This document shows positions 24,340 through 33,683 of a stretch of 64,000 bases of DNA, one piece after another (the first letter of the stretch is position 1; each line of letters starts with the position of its first letter). The position numbers and the translations under genes are program-made. Where the stretch lies: contig LR134135.1 in the NCBI GenBank assembly GCA_900635465.1, positions 4,216,001-4,280,000 on the forward strand, read 5' to 3'. The notes beneath the pieces are model-generated. The model was not told the origin of the DNA. It worked only from the letters and a program-made list of their open reading frames with translations, and ran no database searches. The stretch is from Lelliottia amnigena. Its GTDB lineage: Bacteria > Pseudomonadota > Gammaproteobacteria > Enterobacterales > Enterobacteriaceae.

Positions 24340-24956
24340 CGAGAGAGGATGAGATGAATGCCAAAGCCGGCGAACAGTGCGCCGGCAAAACCGTCGATCC
24401 ATTTCGCCAGGCGCTGATAGCCACGGCGCATTGACGGGAGCGCAAACAGGCTTGCCACCACCGTAAACCAGGCGAACGTTTCCACCACGATCAGCAGGAA
24501 AATCCCCCAGCGCGCGCCTGCGCCCACGTCATCACCGACAAACAGGGAGAACACGGAGCCAAAATAGATAATCGCTTTTGGGTTCGCCAGATTGGTCAGC
24601 AGACCTTTCACAAAGCTGCGGCCACCCGTTGCCAGTTCGATATGAGGTTCACCCGCCACTTTTTCTTCTTTCTTCAGCGCCCCGCGCAGCATCTGATAAC
24701 CCATCCAACACAGATACAATCCGCCGCCGACCATAATGATGTTATGCAGCCAGGCCATTTTCGCGAGGATCAAATTCAGGCCAAGCAGCGCGACAGCTGC
24801 CCATACCATGACGCCCATGGTAATGCCGAGCACACCCATCATCGCCTCTTTGCGGGAGCGGCTGACGGCGGTCTGGGATACAAAGAAAAAGTCTGGGCCA
24901 GGGCTCATCAGCGCAACGATATGCACCAACGCCACGGTGAGAAATAGCATTAACAT
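24336..24956 (-). CDS. rhtC: Threonine exporter RhtC
   Basis: LysE/RhtB-family efflux protein with five to six membrane helices. 206 residues from ATG 24956 ([14 protein letters not shown]), the E. coli length; the upstream in-frame start at 24989 adds residues not found in relatives. Family signature [14 protein letters not shown] near the N-terminus and [15 protein letters not shown] in the middle. Intact and convergent with rhtB. Confidence 0.96.
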   Translation of the reverse strand: MLMLFLTVALVHIVALMSPGPDFFFVSQTAVSRSRKEAMMGVLGITMGVMVWAAVALLGLNLILAKMAWLHNIIMVGGGLYLCWMGYQMLRGALKKEEKVAGEPHIELATGGRSFVKGLLTNLANPKAIIYFGSVFSLFVGDDVGAGARWGIFLLIVVETFAWFTVVASLFALPSMRRGYQRLAKWIDGFAGALFAGFGIHLILSR

Positions 24957-25017
24957 AGTTAACTCGCGGGGAAATAATTCACAGAGCAATCATCCTGGCA
25001 CTTTTTCGCCGGTCTGA

Positions 25018-26847
25018 CTACTCCTCATCATCGCCATCAGCATGCGAACGAATCAACGCCATAAACTCTTTACCAAAGCGCTCGAGTTTGCGCGTGCCGA
25101 CACCGTTAACGCTGAGCATTTCGCTGGCGCTGAGCGGCATCTGCTCGGCCATTTCGATAAGCGTCGCATCGTTGAACACCACATACGGCGGAATGTTCTC
25201 TTCGTCGGCAATGGCTTTACGCAGCTTGCGCAGTTTAGCGAACAGCTTGCGGTCGTAATTTCCGCCGTAGGATTTCTGCATAACGCGCGGTTTCAGGGCG
25301 ATAACGCGCGGCACGGCAAGCTGTAGCTCGATATCACCGCGCAGCACCGGGCGTGCGGCTTCGGTCAGCTGCAGCGCAGAGTGCTGGGCAATATTCTGTG
25401 TTGCGAAACCCAGGTGAATCAGCTGGCGGATAATGCTTACCCAGTGCTCGTGGCTCTGCTCTTTGCCGATGCCGTAGACAGGTAATTTGTCGTGGCCCAT
25501 CTCGCGGATACGCTGGTTGTTCGCCCCGCGCAGCACTTCCACCACGTAGCCCATCCCGAAGCGCTGATTGACGCGCCCGATAGTCGACAACGCCTTACGC
25601 GCATCCATTAAGCCATCGTACTGCTTCGGCGGGTCAAGGCAGACATCGCAGTTACCGCACGGCTCCTGACGCCCTTCACCGAAGTAGTTGAGGAGCACCA
25701 GACGGCGGCAGGTTTGCGCTTCGGCAAACGCGCCCATCGCGTTGAGCTTATGACGCTCGATATCCAGCATCTGCCCTTGCGGTTTCTCTTCAAGACAGCG
25801 ACGCAGCCAGGCCATATCAGCCGGGTCGTAAAACAGCATCGCTTCCGCAGGCAGGCCGTCACGCCCGGCACGGCCCGTTTCCTGATAGTAGGATTCGATA
25901 TTGCGCGGGATGTCGAAATGCACCACAAAGCGCACGTTGGGCTTATTGATGCCCATCCCGAATGCGACTGTGGCAACAACAATTTGCAGGTCGTCGCGCT
26001 GGAATTTCTCCTGCACGTCGGCACGAATGTGATTTTCTAATCCGGCATGGTAAGCCGCAGCGCTAAATCCACGGGTTTGCAAACGTGCGGCGGTGTCTTC
26101 CACTTTCGCGCGGCTGTTGCAGTAAATAATGCCCGATTTGCCGCGCTGCTCCTGCACGTAACGCAAGAGCTGATCAAGCGGCTTGAATTTTTCCATCAGC
26201 ATGTAGCGGATATTGGGGCGATCGAAGCTGCTGACCTGGATAAACGGATCGTTAAGTCCAAGAAGACGGACGATATCCTGGCGGGTCGTGTCGTCAGCCG
26301 TGGCGGTAAGCGCCATAAACGGTAGCGCCGGGAAGCGCTGGCGCAGCTGACCGAGCGCAGCATATTCCGGACGGAAATCGTGTCCCCACTGCGAAATACA
26401 GTGCGCTTCATCCACCGCCAGCAGCACTGGATTCCAGTGCGCGAGATGCTCGAGGAAGTTATCCAGCATCAGGCGTTCCGGCGCGATATAGAGCAGGCGA
26501 ATTTGTCCGGTACGGCAACCCGCCATCACTTCCTGTTGCTGTTCACGGGTTTGCGTGGAGTTGATACAGGCTGCGGCAACACCGTTCGCCAGCAGCTGGT
26601 CCACCTGATCTTTCATCAGCGAGATGAGCGGTGACACCACGACCGTCAGGCCGTTGAGCACCAGCGCGGGCACCTGATAGCACAGGGATTTTCCGCCGCC
26701 GGTCGGCATGACCACCAGACAATCGCGGCCTTCCAGCACGGTTTCAATGATGGTTTCCTGGCCAGGGCGGAATTGCTGATAGCCAAAGGTTTCTTGTAAA
26801 ACCTGTTTAGCCAGCGATTCCTGATTCAAAACTTCCGCCTGCGCCAC
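25018..26847 (-). CDS. recQ: ATP-dependent DNA helicase RecQ
   Basis: 3'-5' superfamily-2 helicase of the RecF recombination route. 609 residues from a GTG start at 26847 (AQAEVLN), the E. coli length; the longer in-frame ORF to 26910 was rejected as it adds a non-conserved leader. Walker A PTGGGKS, DEAH box with [15 protein letters not shown], motif [15 protein letters not shown] zinc cysteines (CRRLV, CGNCDVC), winged helix and C-terminal HRDC domain ([11 protein letters not shown]) are in order. Confidence 0.97.
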   Translation of the reverse strand: MAQAEVLNQESLAKQVLQETFGYQQFRPGQETIIETVLEGRDCLVVMPTGGGKSLCYQVPALVLNGLTVVVSPLISLMKDQVDQLLANGVAAACINSTQTREQQQEVMAGCRTGQIRLLYIAPERLMLDNFLEHLAHWNPVLLAVDEAHCISQWGHDFRPEYAALGQLRQRFPALPFMALTATADDTTRQDIVRLLGLNDPFIQVSSFDRPNIRYMLMEKFKPLDQLLRYVQEQRGKSGIIYCNSRAKVEDTAARLQTRGFSAAAYHAGLENHIRADVQEKFQRDDLQIVVATVAFGMGINKPNVRFVVHFDIPRNIESYYQETGRAGRDGLPAEAMLFYDPADMAWLRRCLEEKPQGQMLDIERHKLNAMGAFAEAQTCRRLVLLNYFGEGRQEPCGNCDVCLDPPKQYDGLMDARKALSTIGRVNQRFGMGYVVEVLRGANNQRIREMGHDKLPVYGIGKEQSHEHWVSIIRQLIHLGFATQNIAQHSALQLTEAARPVLRGDIELQLAVPRVIALKPRVMQKSYGGNYDRKLFAKLRKLRKAIADEENIPPYVVFNDATLIEMAEQMPLSASEMLSVNGVGTRKLERFGKEFMALIRSHADGDDEE

Positions 26848-26937
26848 GTTAACCCCATTTGCCAGAAATAAAACAGGCGCTATTTTCAGCGCCTGAGAGA
26901 GAAACTTCAACGTTTAACGCAAAAACATTCGCGATGC

Positions 26938-27807
26938 TTAGAAAAGATCGTTCAGCATCACGCCCACACCCACACGGGTCTGGTTGAAGTTATAGTCGAT
27001 GAGCGATTCACCGTAACCGCTGTAAACCTGCGTGTAGATGCGCATATGCCTGGTCACCGGATAGCTCAGGCCCATTTCCGCGCCCCCGTAGCCGGTGTTC
27101 CAGTTATATTGCCCTTTCACACTCAGTACAGCATCACCCAATTGATAGCCCACTTTCAGTTGATAGTAGCCCATGTATTTGGTGATATCCGGATTATCGT
27201 CGGTGCTTCCCAGCACGTACCACGGTTTAACTTCCACCATCCAGTTACCGTTTTGCGCCATCAAACGGGTATAGAGACGGTTCCAGCTGCGGGAGGTGGG
27301 GTCAGCGCGACCATTCGAATCGTGGTTATAACCCACTTCAACGTCGCGTAAGGTCCAGCCTGCGAATTCGTCATCCGTTGCAAAGCCGAGAAACAGCTGC
27401 GGTTCATAGTTCGTTTCGCGGAACGGAGAAGACTCACCGCTGTTAGACAGCTGCCACCAGGATTTTTGCGTGTAAGACGCGCCCAGCACTGAACTCGGCC
27501 CTAATATGCCGCGCCAGAGCGGAAACGCCAGGCTGAGCTGGAATTTAACTTCGTCTTTGCGCGCGTTATCTGACCAATTGTAAGAGCTAATAGCCTCTTT
27601 ATTGATGTCGCTGGTTTGGGTGTAAATCAGATAGTTAGTGTCATACGGGTAAAGCGTGAACGGATTGTCATGCTCCTGAAGAAGGTTCGCAATAATGCTG
27701 CCATGAACGGCGGGCTTATCATGCACTTCTTTAATAGTGGCTTCCTGCGCAAATGCCGTAAAGGGCAGCGCAATCGCCGCCAGTAACCAACCCAGATACG
27801 TCCGCAT
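26938..27807 (-). CDS. pldA: Outer membrane phospholipase A PldA
   Basis: Twelve-strand beta-barrel enzyme that degrades phospholipids misplaced in the outer leaflet. 289 residues as in E. coli: signal peptide 1-20 (cleavage after FTAFA), catalytic His162 and Ser164 in GYNHDSNG, and a C-terminal phenylalanine in GVMLNDLF typical of barrel insertion. It stands alone, 90 bases upstream of recQ. Confidence 0.97.
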   Translation of the reverse strand: MRTYLGWLLAAIALPFTAFAQEATIKEVHDKPAVHGSIIANLLQEHDNPFTLYPYDTNYLIYTQTSDINKEAISSYNWSDNARKDEVKFQLSLAFPLWRGILGPSSVLGASYTQKSWWQLSNSGESSPFRETNYEPQLFLGFATDDEFAGWTLRDVEVGYNHDSNGRADPTSRSWNRLYTRLMAQNGNWMVEVKPWYVLGSTDDNPDITKYMGYYQLKVGYQLGDAVLSVKGQYNWNTGYGGAEMGLSYPVTRHMRIYTQVYSGYGESLIDYNFNQTRVGVGVMLNDLF

Positions 27808-27965
27808 CGGTGGTGCTCTCCTGCGAAATAAAATTTTGTGAATATTATGAGCAGCTCATTCTACCGATTTCTTCGTTTACGTCTCCCCCTCGTTTCTGAA
27901 AGTGGAAATTCGTATGCCAGAAGCATAAAATCAACATCTCATTAACAATAAGGATGTGATTTCTG

Positions 27966-28433
27966 ATGTCAGCCACGCTTACCGCTGAAGACGCTTTGAA
28001 ACTTGTGGGCGAGATTTTTGTTTACCATATGCCCTTTAACCGTGCGCTCGGGCTTGAACTGGAGCGTTACGAGAAGGGATTCGCCCAACTCAGTTTCAAC
28101 AATCAGCCCATGATGGTCGGCAACTGGGCGCAAAGTATTTTGCATGGCGGCGTGATCGCCTCCGCGCTGGATGTCGCCGCAGGGCTGGTATGCGTGGGCA
28201 GTACGCTGGCGCGTCACGACACCATTAATGAAGACGAATTGCGTCAGCGCCTGTCGCGGATGGGCACCATCGATTTGCGCGTGGACTATTTACGCCCTGG
28301 CCGTGGCAATCGCTTCACCGCCACCAGCAGTTTGCTGCGGGCGGGCAATAAAGTGGCCGTGGCCCGCGTCGAATTGCATAACGAAGAACAAGTTTACATC
28401 GCCAGCGCAACAGCCACTTATATGGTGGGTTGA
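27966..28433 (+). CDS. yigI: Acyl-CoA thioesterase YigI (PaaI-like hot-dog fold)
   Basis: 155 residues, as in E. coli. Hot-dog thioesterase signature around [18 protein letters not shown], with the [13 protein letters not shown] strand and a C-terminal [10 protein letters not shown]. The E. coli protein hydrolyses medium- and long-chain acyl-CoA. AAGGATG lies upstream of the ATG. Divergent from pldA with a spacer of 158 bases. Confidence 0.93.
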   Translation: MSATLTAEDALKLVGEIFVYHMPFNRALGLELERYEKGFAQLSFNNQPMMVGNWAQSILHGGVIASALDVAAGLVCVGSTLARHDTINEDELRQRLSRMGTIDLRVDYLRPGRGNRFTATSSLLRAGNKVAVARVELHNEEQVYIASATATYMVG

Positions 28434-28484
28434 GGCGGCAAAATCGGGTAAAATTACTTCACTTTTTTGTCACGGATTTTACCG

Positions 28485-29381
28485 ATGGATGCTAAACAGA
28501 CGCGGCAGGGCGTTTTACTCGCCCTTGCCGCTTATTTTATTTGGGGTATCGCACCCGCCTACTTCAAGCTGATTTACTACGTACCAGCCGACGAAATCCT
28601 TACCCACCGCGTAATCTGGTCATTTTTCTTTATGGTGGCGCTGATGAGCGTCAGCCGTCAGTGGTCAGGCGTAAAAAAGCTGCTGCAAACGCCGAAGAAA
28701 ATTTTTCTGCTCGCCCTTTCAGCGGTGCTGATTGGCGGAAACTGGCTGCTGTTTATCTGGGCGGTTAACAACCATCACATGCTCGAAGCTAGCCTCGGTT
28801 ACTTTATCAATCCGTTGGTCAATATCGTGTTGGGGATGCTGTTCCTCGGCGAGCGTTTCCGGCGTATGCAGTGGGTGGCGGTACTGTTAGCCCTGTGCGG
28901 CGTGCTGGTACAGCTCTGGACGTTTGGTTCGCTGCCGATCATCGCCTTGGGCCTGGCGTTTAGCTTTGCGTTTTATGGTCTGGTACGGAAAAAAATCGCC
29001 GTCGAAGCGCAAACCGGGATGCTGTTCGAAACCCTGTGGTTGCTCCCGCTGGCAGCTATTTACCTGTTCGGCATTGCCGACAGCAGCACCAGCCATATGG
29101 GCAGTAATCCGTGGTCGCTGAACCTGATGCTGATCGCCGCAGGGGTGGTCACTACCATTCCGCTGCTGTGCTTTACTGGCGCGGCGACCCGCTTGCGCCT
29201 GTCGACGCTCGGTTTCTTCCAGTATATCGGGCCAACGCTGATGTTCCTGTTGGCGGTGATGTTCTACGGAGAAGTTCCGGGTGCCGATAAGATGGTGACG
29301 TTTGCGTTCATCTGGGTGGCGTTGGCGGTATTCGTTGCCGATGCGCTCTATACCCAGCGCAGAGTGAAGAAAGGATTGTAG
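28485..29381 (+). CDS. rarD: EamA-family transporter RarD
   Basis: Ten-helix inner-membrane protein of the drug/metabolite superfamily; function unproven, historically linked to chloramphenicol resistance. 298 residues from ATG 28485 (MDAKQTRQGVLLALAAYFIW), which matches E. coli better than the ATG at 28467. E. coli has small genes (yigF, yigG) between rarD and corA; here only 37 bases and a hairpin separate them. Confidence 0.94.
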   Translation: MDAKQTRQGVLLALAAYFIWGIAPAYFKLIYYVPADEILTHRVIWSFFFMVALMSVSRQWSGVKKLLQTPKKIFLLALSAVLIGGNWLLFIWAVNNHHMLEASLGYFINPLVNIVLGMLFLGERFRRMQWVAVLLALCGVLVQLWTFGSLPIIALGLAFSFAFYGLVRKKIAVEAQTGMLFETLWLLPLAAIYLFGIADSSTSHMGSNPWSLNLMLIAAGVVTTIPLLCFTGAATRLRLSTLGFFQYIGPTLMFLLAVMFYGEVPGADKMVTFAFIWVALAVFVADALYTQRRVKKGL

Positions 29382-29388
29382 CGTTTAG

Positions 29389-29410
29389 CCCTCTCCTGCT
29401 CGGGAGAGGG
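29389..29410. repeat. CCCTCTCC...GGAGAGGG hairpin at convergent gene ends (copy 2)
   Basis: Eight-base stem CCCTCTCC/GGAGAGGG with a 6-base loop between convergent rarD and corA, filling most of the 37-base gap. Lacks a T-run on either side. Same family as 17421 and 36852. Confidence 0.7.
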
Positions 29411-29418
29411 CGTCAGCA

Positions 29419-30369
29419 TTACAGCCAGTTGCGGCGCTTGAAGTACAAATACGGCGCTAGCCCGGCAAGCAGCATAAAGATAATCGCGCCAGGGTAGCCA
29501 AAGCTCCACTTCAGCTCGGGCATAAACTCAAAGTTCATCCCGTAGCTGGATGCCACAAGCGTAGGCGGCAGGAACACCACGGAGACCACCGAGAAGATCT
29601 TGATGATGCGGTTCTGCTCGATGTTGATAAAGCCCATCGCCGCCTGCATCAGGAAGTTCACCTTCTGGAACAGGGATTCGTTGTGGGGCAACAGGGATTC
29701 GATATCGCGCAAAATTTCACGCGCCTGCTCAAGCTGACCGCTCGGTAAACGCGCTTTACGCACCAGGAAATTCAACGCGCGCTGGGTATCCATCAGACAC
29801 AAACGCACTTTCCAGCCGATATCTTCCTGCTCTGCCAGCGTCGACAGCGCTTCGTCATATTCATCACCCTGATGACCTTCCATGATCACGCGACTCAGCT
29901 TTTCCAGATCGCTGTAGATGTTTTCGATTTCATCCGCCAGCTGTTCAATTTTGGTCTCGAACAGATCGAGCAGCAGCTCGTAGGCGTTGCCGTCGACCAT
30001 TGCCTGGCTACGAGCGCGCATGCGGTAGAGTCGAAATGCCGGCAGTTCGCGCTCACGTAAGGTGAACAGGCGACCATCGCGAATGGTAAATGCCACCGTG
30101 GAGTTACCGGCATGGTCATCCGCATCTTCAAAAAAGAAAAAGGAGTGAATATGCAGGCCGTCTTCGTCTTCAAAAAAACGCGCGGATGCTTCGATATCTT
30201 CCAGTTCAGGACGGGTTGCCAGGCTTTGTCCGAGTTCTGATTGTACGCGCAAGCGTTCATCGTCGTCCGGCTCGACCAGATCCACCCATACGGCATCAAT
30301 GAGGGGCTGTGACTCTTCAGCTTCAAGCCGAATCAGTCGGTTTTTTTCGAGTTGAAATGCGCTCAACAT
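29419..30369 (-). CDS. corA: Magnesium/cobalt/nickel transporter CorA
   Basis: Pentameric inner-membrane channel for Mg2+ (also Co2+, Ni2+). 316 residues from ATG 30369 ([12 protein letters not shown]). Large acidic cytoplasmic domain, long stalk helix and two C-terminal membrane helices with the YGMN selectivity motif ([15 protein letters not shown]) between them. An upstream in-frame ATG at 30417 adds 16 unconserved residues. Preceded by a roughly 230-base leader with a short ORF and hairpin. Confidence 0.97.
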   Translation of the reverse strand: MLSAFQLEKNRLIRLEAEESQPLIDAVWVDLVEPDDDERLRVQSELGQSLATRPELEDIEASARFFEDEDGLHIHSFFFFEDADDHAGNSTVAFTIRDGRLFTLRERELPAFRLYRMRARSQAMVDGNAYELLLDLFETKIEQLADEIENIYSDLEKLSRVIMEGHQGDEYDEALSTLAEQEDIGWKVRLCLMDTQRALNFLVRKARLPSGQLEQAREILRDIESLLPHNESLFQKVNFLMQAAMGFINIEQNRIIKIFSVVSVVFLPPTLVASSYGMNFEFMPELKWSFGYPGAIIFMLLAGLAPYLYFKRRNWL

Positions 30370-30491
30370 GACCGGGACTCCCAATGCAAAAAATATCGGA
30401 CAGTTCGGTGGGCACACAGAAACAATAAGGGTTTCAGACCATTAAACAGCCTGACTCAGCGCGACGGGAAAAAACAGATCGCTGACAACCA

Positions 30492-30523
30492 CTAAGGCCA
30501 TCAGCAAGAGGAGATAGCCTTAG
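30492..30523 (-). promoter_or_regulatory. Stem-loop in the corA leader
   Basis: CTAAGGC (30517-30523 side, minus strand) can pair with GCCTTAG (30492-30498 side), with an 18-base loop that contains CCTCTTGC. It overlaps the stop codon of the short leader ORF, so ribosome position there could decide which RNA structure forms, as described for Salmonella corA. Confidence 0.5.
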
Positions 30524-30576
30524 GAGTTGTTCCTGGATGACAGGGAATTGAGCCAGTATGTACTGGGTGTGTCCAA
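30520..30576 (-). CDS. corL: Candidate corA leader peptide (CorL-like)
   Basis: 18 codons starting at TTG (30576) with AGAGGA 8 bases before it, reading DTPSTYWLNSLSSRNNS, then TAA. It begins 33 bases downstream of the corA -10 box and ends in the leader stem-loop. Salmonella corA has a short translated leader ORF (corL) that couples translation to Rho-dependent termination; position and design agree. The TTG start and small size keep confidence moderate. Confidence 0.5.
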   Translation of the reverse strand: MDTPSTYWLNSLSSRNNS

Positions 30577-30608
30577 GGCGAATGTCCTCTTAGCGTAATC
30601 GTGCGCGC

Positions 30609-30638
30609 ATGTTACGCCAGCTGTAATAGTGGCGTCAA
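30609..30638 (-). promoter_or_regulatory. corA promoter
   Basis: Minus-strand TTGACG (30633-30638) and TAACAT (30609-30614) with an 18-base spacer. It is placed to start a leader of about 230 bases ahead of corA. Confidence 0.65.
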
Positions 30639-30725
30639 CACGCAGCGAAACGCTGAAGGCCTTTTAATAGCCGCCAGCTATTAAGGCTAGCAGAGTATTA
30701 CAAAATAATGATATTTTTCTGAAAG

Positions 30726-32888
30726 TTACACATTTTCCAGACGCGCATAAGCGGCGACCAGCCATTTGATGCCCTGTCCCTGGAACGCCACCTGCAGGCG
30801 ACTGTGTTCGCCACTCCCTTCCAGATTCACAATGGTACCCTCGCCAAATTTCGAATGGCGGACGCGCTGACCCAGCTTGTAGCCGGTATCATTTTCCGAG
30901 ATCGGCGTTCCCATCCGCTGATGGTTAACCGGACGGCTGATGCTGGCGCGCAGGCGCACCTCTTCAACGCAGGCTTCCGGCAGCTCGCCGATAAAGCGTG
31001 ACGGACGGTGATACACCTCTTTGCCATACAGACGACGTGTTTCCGCATAGGTCAGCGTCAGCTTTTCCATTGCACGCGTCACGCCAACATAGGCAAGACG
31101 GCGCTCCTCTTCCAGACGTCCGCCCTCATCCAGCGACATCTGGCTCGGGAACATCCCCTCCTCCATCCCGACAATAAACACCTGCGGGAACTCCAGCCCT
31201 TTGGCGGAGTGCAGCGTCATCAGCTGAACCGCATCCTGCCAGGTATCCGCTTGCCCTTCGCCCGCTTCCAGCGCTGCGTGGGAGAGGAACGCCTGCAGCG
31301 GCATCAAATCTTCGTCTTCTTCGTTGTAGCTGAACTGGCGCGTTGCCGTCACCAGTTCCTCTAAGTTCTCGATACGCGTCTGACCCTTTTCGCCTTTTTC
31401 CTGCTCATACATCATGCGCAGCCCCGAGTCCTTCACCACGCGGTCCGTCTGAACGTGTAGCGGCATATCGGCGGTTTCTTGCGCCAGGGCGTCAATCAGT
31501 TCAATAAAGCGCTGTAACGCGCTGGCTGCGCGCCCGGCTAGCGCTTTTTCCTGCAATAGCTCACGGCAGGATTGCCACAGCGTGAGCTGGCGCTCACGGG
31601 CAGCCTGACGCACCACGTCCAGGGTGCGATCGCCGATTCCGCGCGTCGGGGTATTCACGACACGCTCAAACGCCGCATCGTCGTTACGGTTAGCAATCAG
31701 GCGCAAATACGAGAGCGCATCTTTGATCTCCTGGCGTTCGAAGAAGCGCATGCCGCCGTAAATGCGGTACGGCATGCTGACCTGCAACAGCGCCTCTTCG
31801 AGCACGCGCGACTGGGCGTTACTGCGATAGAGAATGGCGCATTTTTCCAGCGCGCCGCCGTTGTCCTGCCAGGTTTTAATGCGATTGACTACAAAACGGG
31901 CTTCATCCAGCTCGTTGAACGCGCAGTAGAGTGAAATCGGTTCGCCGTCGACGCCATCGGTCCACAGTTTTTTGCCCAGACGCCCGTTGTTGTTCTCAAT
32001 CAGGGCGTTGGCGGCGCTCAAAATATTATTCGTCGAGCGGTAGTTTTGCTCCAGACGAATGGTTTCTGCGCCGGGGAAATCATTAAGGAAACGCTGAATA
32101 TTTTCGACCTGTGCGCCACGCCAGCCGTAAATCGACTGGTCATCATCGCCCACGATCATAACTTTACCGGTGTCACCCGCCAGCATGCGGATCCACGCGT
32201 ACTGAATGTTGTTGGTATCCTGGAACTCATCCACGAGGATATTGGTGAAGCGTTCGCGGTAATGCTGAAGAATGTGCGGCTTGTTCAGCCACAGCTCATG
32301 CGCGCGCAGCAGCAGCTCGGCAAAATCCACCAGACCCGCGCGATCGCATGCTTCCTGATAGGCCTGGTAAACCTTCTGCCAGGTTTGCTCAACCGGATTG
32401 CCAAAGCTTTGAATATGGTGCGGGCGCAGCCCTTCGTCTTTTTGACCGTTGATGTACCACATCGCCTGACGCGGCGGCCATTGCTTCTCGTCAAGGTTCA
32501 TCGCCTTAATCAGACGTTTCAGCAATCGCAGCTGGTCTTCGCTGTCGAGGATCTGGAAATCCTGTGGCAGATTCGCGTCCATATGGTGCGCACGCAGCAG
32601 CCGGTGCGCCAGCCCGTGGAACGTGCCCACCCACATGCCGCCCTGGCTGGTGCCCATCAGTTGGGTAATACGATGGCGCATCTCCGCCGCCGCTTTGTTG
32701 GTAAACGTCACGGCCATGATGGAATACGGCGAGCAGTTTTCTACACTCTGCAACCACGCGATGCGGTGTACCAGAACACGCGTCTTACCACTGCCCGCCC
32801 CTGCCAGCACCAGCATATTGGTCCGCGTCGCGGCGACCGCTTCACGTTGTTTGTCATTAAGGCTGTCGAGCAGGTAAGAAACGTCCAT
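30726..32888 (-). CDS. uvrD: DNA helicase II UvrD
   Basis: 3'-5' superfamily-1 helicase that removes excised strands in nucleotide excision and mismatch repair. 720 residues from ATG 32888 (MDVSYLLDSLNDKQREAV). Walker A GAGSGKT with Lys35, DEFQDT motif II, GDDDQSIYGWRGA, VGVTRAM motif VI, and a C-terminal Tudor-like RNA polymerase-binding region (KFGEGTIVNLEG). A LexA box lies 49 bases upstream, which fits SOS induction. Confidence 0.98.
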   Translation of the reverse strand: MDVSYLLDSLNDKQREAVAATRTNMLVLAGAGSGKTRVLVHRIAWLQSVENCSPYSIMAVTFTNKAAAEMRHRITQLMGTSQGGMWVGTFHGLAHRLLRAHHMDANLPQDFQILDSEDQLRLLKRLIKAMNLDEKQWPPRQAMWYINGQKDEGLRPHHIQSFGNPVEQTWQKVYQAYQEACDRAGLVDFAELLLRAHELWLNKPHILQHYRERFTNILVDEFQDTNNIQYAWIRMLAGDTGKVMIVGDDDQSIYGWRGAQVENIQRFLNDFPGAETIRLEQNYRSTNNILSAANALIENNNGRLGKKLWTDGVDGEPISLYCAFNELDEARFVVNRIKTWQDNGGALEKCAILYRSNAQSRVLEEALLQVSMPYRIYGGMRFFERQEIKDALSYLRLIANRNDDAAFERVVNTPTRGIGDRTLDVVRQAARERQLTLWQSCRELLQEKALAGRAASALQRFIELIDALAQETADMPLHVQTDRVVKDSGLRMMYEQEKGEKGQTRIENLEELVTATRQFSYNEEDEDLMPLQAFLSHAALEAGEGQADTWQDAVQLMTLHSAKGLEFPQVFIVGMEEGMFPSQMSLDEGGRLEEERRLAYVGVTRAMEKLTLTYAETRRLYGKEVYHRPSRFIGELPEACVEEVRLRASISRPVNHQRMGTPISENDTGYKLGQRVRHSKFGEGTIVNLEGSGEHSRLQVAFQGQGIKWLVAAYARLENV

Positions 32889-32909
32889 TGGCACCGCCAG
32901 AAGTCATCT

Positions 32910-32933
32910 GTCCGGCAGCGTTTTGCCTGCCGG
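32910..32933 (-). promoter_or_regulatory. Hairpin in the uvrD leader
   Basis: TCCGGCAG (32910-32917) pairs with CTGCCGGA (32926-32933) around an 8-base loop, between the LexA box and the uvrD start. It lacks a T-run. E. coli uvrD is reported to be controlled by LexA and by attenuation in the leader, so this may be the attenuator. Confidence 0.5.
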
Positions 32934-32936
32934 ACA

Positions 32937-32956
32937 TACTGTTGATTTATACAATA
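32937..32956 (-). promoter_or_regulatory. LexA (SOS) box of uvrD
   Basis: TACTGTTGATTTATACAATA matches the LexA consensus at 16 of 20 positions, with CTG at the left half and CAA instead of CAG at the right. It is between uvrD and yigB, where the uvrD promoter must lie; it overlaps the last bases before the yigB stop. Confidence 0.75.
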
Positions 32957-32966
32957 CTGCTGGTGA

Positions 32967-33683
32967 TTATATCAGCGTGGTGAGGGATGCCAACCGCGAA
33001 ATTTCTACGTGCGGCAACAGGCGGCTGTCGATGGTGTGCATCAGGTCAGCGTTTTCGGGTTTGATCCAGCAGGCTTGCATGCCGCAGCGGATCGCCCCGG
33101 CAACATCGGTCGTCAGATCGCCGCCAACGTGCAGGATTTCGCCCAGCGGCAAATCCAATTTTTCTGCCGCCAGATGATACATATCGCTAAACGGTTTTGA
33201 ACGCCCGTGCGGACCCGCGCGGAAGACGAAGGTAAAATAGTCGCCAAGCCCAAACAGCTCTGGCTGGGCGTTGCCATTCGTGATCGCCACCAGCGGCCAT
33301 TTTTCGGCCAGTTTCGCCAGCGTGTCATGCGTCTCTTGCGGCACGTCGATTCGGCTGCGCCATTTGGCAAAATTGGCCATGGATGCTTCCGCGCCCAGCG
33401 CGGCTTCAGCTGCCGTAAGCCCCGCATTGATCATCGCCTGTTCCACTGCACGACGACGCCATTCGGTCACGTCGTGATAAATGTCCGGCTCCGTCTCGCG
33501 CAAGGCCTGCCGCAAACGCTGAAAATCGGTGTTTTGCAGTGTTTTTAAGGATGGATGGTAATTTTGCACAAACGCCAGCGCTTCCTGCTCGGTGCGTAAA
33601 ATCACCTGGCGGTTGTCATAAAGCGTGTCATCAAGATCAAAAGTCAGCGCAGAAATCTGACCTAATGGGCGGTAAAAACGCAT
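32967..33683 (-). CDS. yigB: HAD-family FMN phosphatase YigB
   Basis: 5-amino-6-(5-phospho-ribitylamino)uracil/FMN phosphatase related to riboflavin synthesis. 238 residues as in E. coli. Motif [10 protein letters not shown], motif II ITNGNAQ, and Lys in GRSKPFSD are normal. Motif IV reads HVGGDLTTD where relatives have HVGDDLTTD: the first acidic residue is replaced by Gly. That may be a real change or a base-call error. Its ATG overlaps the xerC stop by one base (TAATG), so it is the last gene of the dapF-yigA-xerC-yigB run. Confidence 0.94.
   Translation of the reverse strand: MRFYRPLGQISALTFDLDDTLYDNRQVILRTEQEALAFVQNYHPSLKTLQNTDFQRLRQALRETEPDIYHDVTEWRRRAVEQAMINAGLTAAEAALGAEASMANFAKWRSRIDVPQETHDTLAKLAEKWPLVAITNGNAQPELFGLGDYFTFVFRAGPHGRSKPFSDMYHLAAEKLDLPLGEILHVGGDLTTDVAGAIRCGMQACWIKPENADLMHTIDSRLLPHVEISRLASLTTLI

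Larger units (their letters stand above)
30370..30725 (-). other. corA leader region and uvrD 3' spacer
   Basis: 356 bases without a large gene. From uvrD toward corA it holds an imperfect hairpin just after the uvrD stop (TTAATAG 30664-30670 with CTATTAA 30678-30684), the corA promoter (30609-30638), a candidate leader ORF (30520-30576), a stem-loop (30492-30523) and then about 120 bases of leader with no other call. Confidence 0.6.

Noticed and set aside
26848..26910. N-terminal extension of RecQ that looks like a signal peptide ([18 protein letters not shown])
   Set aside because: RecQ is a cytosolic helicase and relatives start at the GTG (26847); the resemblance to a signal peptide is chance.
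32046..32945. 299-codon plus-strand ORF antisense to uvrD
   Set aside because: Shadow frame; crosses the LexA box and leader of uvrD.
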